A stretch of DNA of 64,000 bases, taken from Blastomussa wellsi. Its lineage: Eukaryota > Cnidaria > Anthozoa > Scleractinia > Plerogyridae. Numbering within the stretch: position 1 is the first letter of the stretch; each line of letters opens with the position of its first letter. Position numbers and translations under genes: made by a program. Positions 23,444-64,000 of this stretch are shown here, piece by piece. Below the pieces are notes generated by a model, which saw nothing but the letters and a program-made list of their open reading frames with translations, ran no database searches and was not told the DNA's origin. Where the stretch lies: contig OX393562.1 of the NCBI GenBank assembly GCA_947652115.1, forward strand, positions 12,971,001 through 13,035,000. Reading direction: 5' to 3'.

Positions 23444-23860
23444 AAAAAAGGTAAACAATGACATCAGCATGAAACCCCCTATAGTATTTGAAAGTGTGTA
23501 TTGTGTCCTCTCTACAGTTAATCGTTTACTCTGTTAAAAACCTAAATTGGGTTATTACTTAGTTGTTATCTTAGTTTTTCAAATAGTTTCGTGTATTTGA
23601 ATAAATTATTTTTGGATGGGTAAAAGAACAACTCTCTAGAGAATGTCACATGGTCTGAAATGGGGCATAGTTTTCGACCCTTGCCGCGTTTCCACTCTGT
23701 TTATGACTGAAAGCTGAGACTGCCCGTAGCTACGACCTAAAGAAAGTTAGGTAATGTTTTTATCTGAGATTCGTTCAATAAAATACTGGTCAGACGGTAT
23801 GTTCCTATTGAACGCCTTGACTTTAAATGTTCCTTCCTTCCTCGTGCGCCACAAAATAAA

Positions 23861-23862
23861 TA

Positions 23863-23899
<37 letters not shown>
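23861..23899. repeat. (GAT)n microsatellite
   Basis: Thirteen GAT-type triplets following CACAAAATAAATAAT. The position after a CCTCGTGCGCCAC block resembles the simple-repeat tail of a LINE 3' end, but the upstream part is not recognisable. Confidence 0.8.
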
Positions 23900-23900
<1 letters not shown>

Positions 23901-24183
23901 CATATCATGTTTAATATCCATAATGCGCAAATTAACATAAGCATATCAAATGACTGACTTTGACTTTGTCGTTTAGCAGCGGAATAAAAAAAGTTGTTCT
24001 GTCCCACGTGATCTTGTAGGAAGATATATCCTTTACACCTATAGTGGTTTTCCTGTGGTGGTACAAAATGGTTAACTTTTTGCTTGTCCCACAGCAATTT
24101 CTCACCATGACAACAGAATGCGTACGTCAAAAAGTGTGCATGCTCCAATATACTTCACAATGGCCCAACTGACAAGGCGTGAT

Positions 24184-24345
24184 ATCAATCAATCAATCAA
24201 ACTTTGTTTAAAGAGGGTACTGTAACACATAATAGTAAAAGAAGTAATATACTTGTGGCCCTCTAGATTAAAATTATATTACAAGTCAAACAGAGTATAT
24301 TATACTAAATTACCGTGACATTGTTTTTAAAACATTCGTAACCTC
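24184..24345 (-). mobile_element. Probable LINE 3'-tail fragment
   Basis: The minus strand ends in TTTGATTGATTGATTG preceded by a Leu/Lys-poor AT-rich stretch. ATCAATCA-type tails are typical for truncated LINE ends in invertebrates. No protein remnant is seen, so confidence is low. Confidence 0.3.
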
Positions 24346-27300
24346 ACGGTATTCTCAATGTCTTGGACACGGTACTACTCGGCATAGAAACTGGTACACT
24401 TGTAGTCATGTAATGGCAACGGTCTCGTTGGTCTAGCTTCACTTCCAGTCTGGGATGGGGCAGATGGGGCAAAAAAAGTTGAGCTTCACTTGATCGGGTC
24501 GGGGTAGAGGTTACTAGGCCCTGCAGAGTATCCCGACCCTCCCTGGCCCAAAGTGTTCCTGTCCCCCCTCCAATCACCCAGGGGGCTGATTCGGAGGAGA
24601 GTCGTGTGCTTAGAATAACTCTTCATTGAGTTATCTAGTGCCGAACTCGATAGCTTCCTAAACTCACAAGCTGTTCCAAAATTGATCTAGGTGGCAAACA
24701 TAGATCAAGCTAATCTTTATAAAGTTGTTGTTCACAAACGAGAAAGGCCTAATAGCGGGAGAGCGTCCTTTCCCCTCGGGTTCTCTCCCCCTCCCTAGTT
24801 GTCCCCGTAATCGTTCTTCCCCTGCAATCTACCCGCCCAGAACACCATCGATAATGGAACTCCTGTATTTCTTGTTATAGCAAACTACAAGCCCTGACGT
24901 TTAATGCATCATTACGTCAAGTGACACTAGAGATCTTACATTTGTCCTATATCAGGTCTATCAGTGCGTACGACTACACAGGAGACGAAACTGTATAGCG
25001 TCCAATATCTTTAAAAATATGTGATTGCATGACGTGTCCTAAAATAACTTACTCTCTAGCTAAATTATAAATGTATAGGATATTTAGGATCATTTTTCGT
25101 CTATATCTACGCCTGACTTAGAAAGATCAAAATCGAGCTGAATCGAGACAATCGACAACTCTTCCTAACTCACAAACGGAGGAGAAACATATAGCACATA
25201 TAAAACTGAGTCAAATATAAATTTCAAAATGCTCCCCCAAGATACACCAAAATATGGGGGAAATATGTACGTTCCCTCGTATCCGGTAGATCCACTGATC
25301 ATGAATCGGGGAGACGTACTCCCAGTTAATGCGGGAGAGTAGGTTGGCATAAATTTCGTTACCATCTATGCCCTGTCTTCCGGGAAATTAAGATTTGACG
25401 GAAAAGCTTGCCTTCTCTCTAAATTCCTGAACAAAAACTAAGGCGCAAAGTCGAATATCAGCCAGCAGAGAGACTAAAATCTCTTTATCGAGTCTTTAAC
25501 CTCTGGGCCCCTGACTGAATGCCTTTTCAATGACGCATCCATGCACTATGTTTTCAGTTGGCTGTACAACTTAAATTATAAGTTACTTGAAAGATCTTGA
25601 AAGGTTTGCATTTCGTCATTTGGTGTTTCATTCTTGCGAAGTAACGCTACTTATTCGTATCTCCCAGTGTGCCTTATGGTTGATCAACTGCCTCGCTTTT
25701 AATACCTTTTTTGGTTTTGTTAAAATTTTCTTCATGGCTTTCGAAAACGCCATTTATATGACCTCAATGTAGTATATTTACCAGGTCAGTTGGGAAAAGG
25801 TCGGTATAGTAGTATAGTGTAGCCTGTGTGTAGATTTCTCTAAGTTTTACTGGGAAAAAGGGACGTCACTGGCATCATTTTCCGAGTGAATGGGACAAAG
25901 CGACGGTAGCGGGCAGTTCAGTGGCTTACGGTCGACCGGGGCTTGCGAAGGTTTTCGGTTTCCATACCACCGGCCCGACCACACGTGTTACGGATGTGAC
26001 CTTTGCTAGTCATAACCCTTAGCCACTAACACACTGCGCTCGTTAATACTTTGGGATTTTACTAAACAGCCCATTTTTGTCGTGCATGTGTCGTGCATAT
26101 GGGGTAAAAACAAGGGGACGTCGGCGTAGAAGAGATTGATCCCTTCCTCTTTCAATGAGGGGGCCTTGTATATAAATGATTTGTTAAACTAGGCGCGTCC
26201 TTTAGATCCACCACTGACGTCAGTTGATCAGTGTCCTATTACGGAAGTTGGAACGAAAGCATCTTAATTTCTACAAGCCAAAGCGGTAGAAATCGACACG
26301 AGTTCAACGGAGCAGGTCATGGTATGTTTACTTTCTTTTTAAGTTATGTTTCTTTTCTATAATACAGTGGTATGTCGGTAGTTTTATCGAATTGATTGTC
26401 TAAAAAAGTTATTACACTGAAATCTCTCTTTGAGGGAGCCTGGTGGCCGAGATATTGTACACGGTATTGTAATGTGATTTATTCGGCAGTCCGGATTTTT
26501 GTGATTATTCGTAATACCGAGACAGCATATAAATATCTTTATTGTAAATTGCCAACAACATTGAGTCAATCCCAATAAGCAAAAACAAATCGTTACTGAC
26601 TTCTATTCCCGGCAATGAACCAGGCCATTGTGGGGTCAATGTAGTTCTTACAAGGTCTCGCATGAATGGCCCTTAACCCTCCAAAACATGCCAGTCTCTA
26701 TTTTCAACGCTAAAACAGTGAGAAACACTGCCGATCGAACGCTTCGATCGCGGCTTCGCCAATTTCTTTTTCCTCCCCAGAAAAAACCCTCTGGGACCCA
26801 GGGTAGGGAGCGAGCGAAATATAACAGAAGCAACTGCCACACTTGAGGACCAGTATGCTTTTCCCGCCACTGAAAACATTTACGTCATTAATATTATTGA
26901 TTTTCTAATAGGAGACACTGGGGACGAGTCAGGGACGATGGTGCTTAAGACATCATTTTTAAATATAAGTTAAAATAATTTTTACCAGTACAGCATCAAC
27001 CTAGGGCCGGTTAAACATGTGAAAGAATAAAATGTTGGCTTTGAGTTCCAGGGTTAGCTGTACTGACAATGACGGAAAGAATTGTTTAATACACGAAACT
27101 ATAAAAAGGACGGCAAATGCGTAGAAATCGTCCTTGTGTAGCATGCGGTGTCGGACGTTTTATCGCGGCAAATGTTGCAGCAGTTTGAAAAACGATTCAC
27201 AAACCTGTAAGACCCTGTAACATTGTTAACCATTGTTACACGAATTTTGTTGGAGTTGGTTTTGTTGAGTCAAAAATCGTCCCGTGTTACTGAAACATGC

Positions 27301-28846
27301 CGTTGCTGCACGTTGTTGCAACAATTTTGCGTTAAAAGTTTTCTTGTCTGAACATGGATTAAAAATCGTCGTCAAACAATGTCGTTAAAAACCGTGCCTT
27401 GTAAAATCGCCTTTGAGGCTGACAGTTACTTGAGATAATTATATTGTTCGTGAATACTCTAAAACAGCGCTTTCGTTCAGCTCTTTCGGGACCTTTCTTC
27501 TCTGGTGATTAATTTTAACAAACTGTACACTATCATTTCTGCAAATGGCGAAAAGGAATCCTCATTAGACATGTATGGTACGAAAATCTCTTCAAAGCCA
27601 ACGGCTGAGCCAATTTCCTATTAAAACTCGAGAAGAAAAGATGACTTATATCAAGAACTATTACAACAGTCAAGACTGAGTGACTTAGCCTGCGAGCAAG
27701 ATTCTTTGGGGCGCCACGGTACCCCCGAAGGGAGCTTGCTCACAACCACAGTGGGTCTATAGTAGGCTAAAAGCAATTTTAGTAATTTTGGAAGAAATAT
27801 CCAGAAGTTTCCTTCAACGAAAGGAAACTTGCCACCAGCATACATGTACTGCACTGTTTTCAGTTACTCCGCAGAGGAGTGACAAGTTTCTGTTGTCTAA
27901 ATCTTCTATCTGTCCGAGCCAATGCCAGAAATGGATAAATAAATTCAAAAGAAATTAATGCTCAATGACTGTCTCTAAATCTGAATTTTACAGCCGGTGT
28001 TCTCGCGAAAACAATAATAACCCCGAGGATTATTCTACAAATGAATAGATCTATCACAAATGTTGTTGAAGCTGTTCAAAAAACTCGCAGCACGTGTTTT
28101 GTATTTTTTTTTTTTGGTAATGGTCTACGTATTCGTCGTCGCATATGGCTCCCGTACTCGTTTCCAAATTAATTTAACTATCGATGTTTGTTTATTTTCG
28201 TGTTTATTAGTTTTTAAAAGTGCTAAATGAGTGACGTCAGTTGCTGTTAGTAAAACTTGATGAGCTTTTAATAGATTATACGACACTGCCAATATCCGCT
28301 AATGGATGCCCCCTACACCGGTCACACCCTCATTTTCGTAATTATTTTACATTGAAAATTCAGTAAGCGAGAAGTCCCGATTTACCTTATTAAAAAAGAA
28401 ACACAAAGAAAAATATGAGAGAAATATGTTTCCGTTACATTGTGGGAAAGAAAAATACAACCAAAAAAATACTATCCATGTAATGCATACGGAGGTCTCT
28501 AATCCGATTTTAATTATACTCCAGTTTTTTTGTCACGCAACAAAACATTTTCACAGGGCAACCTCTTGCAAACCACCAAAAGGTCGTAAGGAAAGCTCGT
28601 GAGGAATAGTTTTCCTGTACACGATATTAAATATTTAGGCCTGGGATGATTGGACCTGAATTGGACGCAAACTGGGACAAAGGTTGCGAATTCCCAGAAT
28701 TTTTCCCACCACTCGCTACGTCACGTCCATGCTGTGTCACGTGATCTTGAGTGCACCCGGAAGGAGAAATGGTTGTTGGAAGCGCTGTTCTGTTCTGCGC
28801 TGTGCGGAAATTTGAACTTTCTGTATGGTAAAACGTGGAGAAAAAG

Positions 28847-61201
<32,355 letters not shown>

Positions 61202-61753
61202 TCAATTGACTCTAATGATGGAAAAAACTCCCGTGCTAACATCTGCTGCCTTGCAGAGACAATATGGAGATACATCTGTTTAATATCTGGGTGTGGTTCA
61301 TGACTGAGCAAAGATATCAGAGAAATGTCGGGTTTTAATTTTACAAATAATGATGTTACTTCAGTGCACTCGCACATGAGAAGTTTTCATGCTTGGCGTA
61401 ATTCTACCAAACTAAAGAAACTGGCCCCGTTAGACCCTAATGAAAAATTATCCAAATGACGAGAAATTCAAGCACCTTCCAGCACGTTGCATTTGACAGT
61501 TTTAAAGAACTATATGGTTCTAAACCAAAGAACTAAATGGTTCAATTAGTCTATAAGTCCTCCATTGAAAGGAATTTAGCAGTTTGCAAAATTAAGTTTG
61601 TATGCATATTCGAGAGGATCTGAAGAATGTTTAGAAAATAAGTGGCAGAGATCACTATATTCTAATGAGGAGAATGCCAAGAAAGTTTTTGTACATGTTA
61701 GAAAGGATCACATTGATGTTGTATTTTTTTACCGAAGTGTTTAAAAAGTAGAA

Positions 61754-62056
61754 TATATAACAATTATTCCATGAGCCCGCGTTGGATATGAAGTGATAAA
61801 ATAACCAACGAGCGCGAAGCGCGAGTTGGTTATAATCACTTCATATCCAACAAGGGCGAATGGAATAATTGTTTTAGTAAATTCTCAAACCGGGATTTGC
61901 CGCCGATTTTTATTTCCCACAATTTTACAAAGCGTAAAATAAAAACTTGGCGCACTATTTTCCATATGCGTAAAACTCCGACTATTGGCTCATAGTCGGA
62001 GTTTTTTAGCCAATCAAAAAGCTAGAAATGCAATAGTCGGAGCTGAGAATATACTA
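61754..62056 (-). mobile_element. Double-hairpin repeat element, copy 2
   Basis: Reverse complement of 16803-17108, with the same two hairpins: AACCAACGAGCGC/GCGCGAGTTGGTT, and CTCCGACTATTGG with its complement. Only scattered differences between copies suggest recent spread. Confidence 0.75.
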
Positions 62057-62445
62057 AAAATAATTGGTTCGAAAAGGAGCTCGTCAAAGGCACGCATTTA
62101 TACTGAGAGTTTCAAGAAGCAAATTTGAAGCTGGAAAGTTTTTGTACATGTTAGAAAGAATCACAAAGACACACTAGATTTTAATGTTGTAATTTTTTAC
62201 CAGTGTAAAGTGACAGAGTATTTTTAGACAGAAATGTTTCTATTTTAAGTTTAAAAAGTAGAGTTTTAGAAGGAGCTCGTTGGAGGGCATGCATTTATAC
62301 TGAGAGTTTCAAGAAGCAAATTTGAATCTGGTTTAGTAACCATGAATGGCTTCCGCGACATTTCCCGTGCTTTTCAATGTTTATACGTCGTTTCCATATC
62401 TAATCTGTTTAAAAATTTTATTTGAGACATCTGATAACTAATGTT

Positions 62446-62645
62446 NNNNNNNNNNNNNNNNNNNNNNNNNNNNNNNNNNNNNNNNNNNNNNNNNNNNNNN
62501 NNNNNNNNNNNNNNNNNNNNNNNNNNNNNNNNNNNNNNNNNNNNNNNNNNNNNNNNNNNNNNNNNNNNNNNNNNNNNNNNNNNNNNNNNNNNNNNNNNNN
62601 NNNNNNNNNNNNNNNNNNNNNNNNNNNNNNNNNNNNNNNNNNNNN
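62446..62645. other. Assembly gap (200 N)
   Basis: Exactly 200 undetermined bases, a default scaffold spacer; true length unknown. Confidence 0.99.
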
Positions 62646-64000
62646 TTAGGCCTTGCCGCAAAGATCCACAAATGACGAAACTCTAGTTGTTGAGCAGAAC
62701 ATGAATTTTACTTAATTGTTTTTACTGTCTTTGACTAGTGAATAAAATTAACGTTTGGTGATTAATAATTGCTGTTGGGATAGGCAATTCTTTCTTATCA
62801 AAAGTACCTTTTCAGTCTGGAATTGCGATTCACGAAAGTGGTGGACGTGGTCTTATCTAAAATAACAGCCACGACTGGGCTGTTTGTCAGTTTTAGAACT
62901 CTCTTTTGCCTCTGTTTTAAATCGAGGGCTGTGCAAATCTTTTCATTAAAATGCGTCTTCACTGGAAATTTTATTAAGGCTCTCGTACGAAATGTTTTGC
63001 TTCAGGCGTTGGTTTAAATCAATTTACAGAGCATTTAGAAGAGAACGCCATATTCTGCGAAGTTTGATTAGTTGCATTTTCTTTGAGGTGTCTTCGTTCA
63101 AATTAGTGTTCAGGCTTTGTGCTCATGTTTTTCGTTAGAAGTTGATTTTTAGCAATAAACTGAGGTTTTACTTTGAATAACAGTTAAGTCTGCATGTAAA
63201 TAACATGTTCAAGCCAAACCTAACAGGAGTTGTATGTTAATAGGATATAGAGAATATTATTAATAGTAAATGGCGTGAATGTAGATATTTTTGTAACTAT
63301 TATTTTTGTAAAACAATAAAGAAGTCGGATATTTTTCGTTTATATTATTTTTATTGACGTATGAACGAAGCCTAAGCAAATAACAGCAACGACAAAGTTT
63401 TAATATAGCAGTACCAACTGTTTGTGGTGGCCGAAAGAGAATAAAAAGCAGTAGATACGAGACGAGACGTCCATTCACCAAAACCCGTGCACACCTAACA
63501 CCCTCCTTCCTCCGATCTTCCCAGTTCCCTCTACGAGACGCCTGCAGGGAATTATGGTAGTTGCGTTCAGCACGGGTTTTGGCGTGAGGTTTGTCCTGAG
63601 TTTTGCTTTCAAATAATATAATTAGAACCCCTATGCTCTTCTCACCTAAAATTATTATTTTGAAGATCAGAAAATGGTCCTTTCTGGGGTAGATTCATCT
63701 TTTATGTTGAACATAACTACCATAATGCACTACAGGCGTGTTGGTTAACTTAGTTGACATACCGTAAAATTGCGATAATAAACCCCCAGCCTAGCTAGCC
63801 TCCTGCCCAAGCGCTCTTTCAAGGCAAGTGACGAGCGCTGAGCCTGAACGTCTGCGTATGAGAGGCTAACCTCGCCATCGAGCGATTGGCTTGAAGGAGC
63901 TACGTCACTATTTCTCCATCTTGAAACAACAGCGATTGACCATTTTCGCATTGCCCATAATACACCTTGTTTTCCACCAAAATTTTGCATAACCTTTGTT

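Larger units (their letters stand above)
19366..28846. other. Repeat-rich intergenic region between divergent genes
   Basis: About 9.5 kb without a convincing exon. Recognised inside it are a hairpin-rich repeat (22012-22250), a long fold-back (23097-23443), a GAT microsatellite, a probable LINE tail (24184-24345) and a fragment of the 13410 fold-back near 26912. TTAACCGTAAAAA-like motifs recur at 20060-20370. A sequence ending CAGGTCATG before GTATGT at 26324 could be a 5' untranslated exon of the adaptor gene, but this is weak. Confidence 0.45.
61202..64000. other. 3' flank of the adaptor gene
   Basis: Holds the 3' UTR (end not fixed; AATAAA at 62741-62746 and 63154-63159 are candidates). 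Also present are local direct repeats (GAGCTCGT...TTTATACTGAGAGTTTC near 62077 and 62275; TTTGTACATGTTAGAAAG near 61690 and 62142), the inverted double-hairpin element and the gap. From about 63745 a repeat-like GC-richer stretch runs off the window. No exon supported. Confidence 0.45.

Noticed and set aside
23754..23957. ORF with poly-Asp tail
   Set aside because: The Asp run is just the GAT microsatellite.

Overview
The window looks like a nuclear scaffold from an anthozoan cnidarian, most probably a reef-building (scleractinian) coral. The genes are intron-rich with GT-AG introns, the intergenic DNA is AT-rich, the window is packed with short fold-back and TIR elements, tRNA-derived SINEs and decayed non-LTR retrotransposons, and there is one 200-N scaffold gap. 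The assignment is by style of sequence, not by a database match. Three protein-coding genes could be assembled by hand from splice sites and reading phase; no bacterial-type features or CRISPR arrays are present. Layout: 1-4008 holds an inverted pair of tRNA-like sequences followed by a broken L1/Tx1-type LINE with a poly-A tail. 5589-13093 (+) is an eight-exon orthologue of the coiled-coil protein CCDC125, with an apparent one-base frameshift in exon 4. 15181-19262 (-) is a five-exon gene, not listed by any single long ORF, for a small secreted precursor: signal peptide, acidic pro-region, REKR cleavage site, Arg/Tyr-rich segment, WAP-like cysteine cluster and Ser/Pro/Thr-rich tail. It has a TATA box. 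19.5-28.8 kb is intergenic and repeat-rich. 28847-61201 (+) is a 26-exon gene for an SLP-76/BLNK-family adaptor: N-terminal SAM domain, acidic tyrosine-motif region (including YDEP and three YExP repeats), long proline-rich linker and C-terminal SH2 domain. 61.2-64 kb is 3' flank with repeats and the gap. The two plus-strand genes both encode cytosolic proteins; the adaptor would couple tyrosine kinases to downstream SH2/SH3 proteins, the job SLP-76 does in vertebrate immune cells. The minus-strand gene encodes a secreted product and lies tail-to-tail with CCDC125 and head-to-head with the adaptor gene. Nothing ties the three into one pathway beyond proximity. The most notable structural signals are: hammerhead-ribozyme-like cores in two repeat families; two A-B-A' duplications in the adaptor introns, possibly haplotype artefacts; two MITEs stacked in one 9-bp target; and several TTAA-flanked TIR elements.
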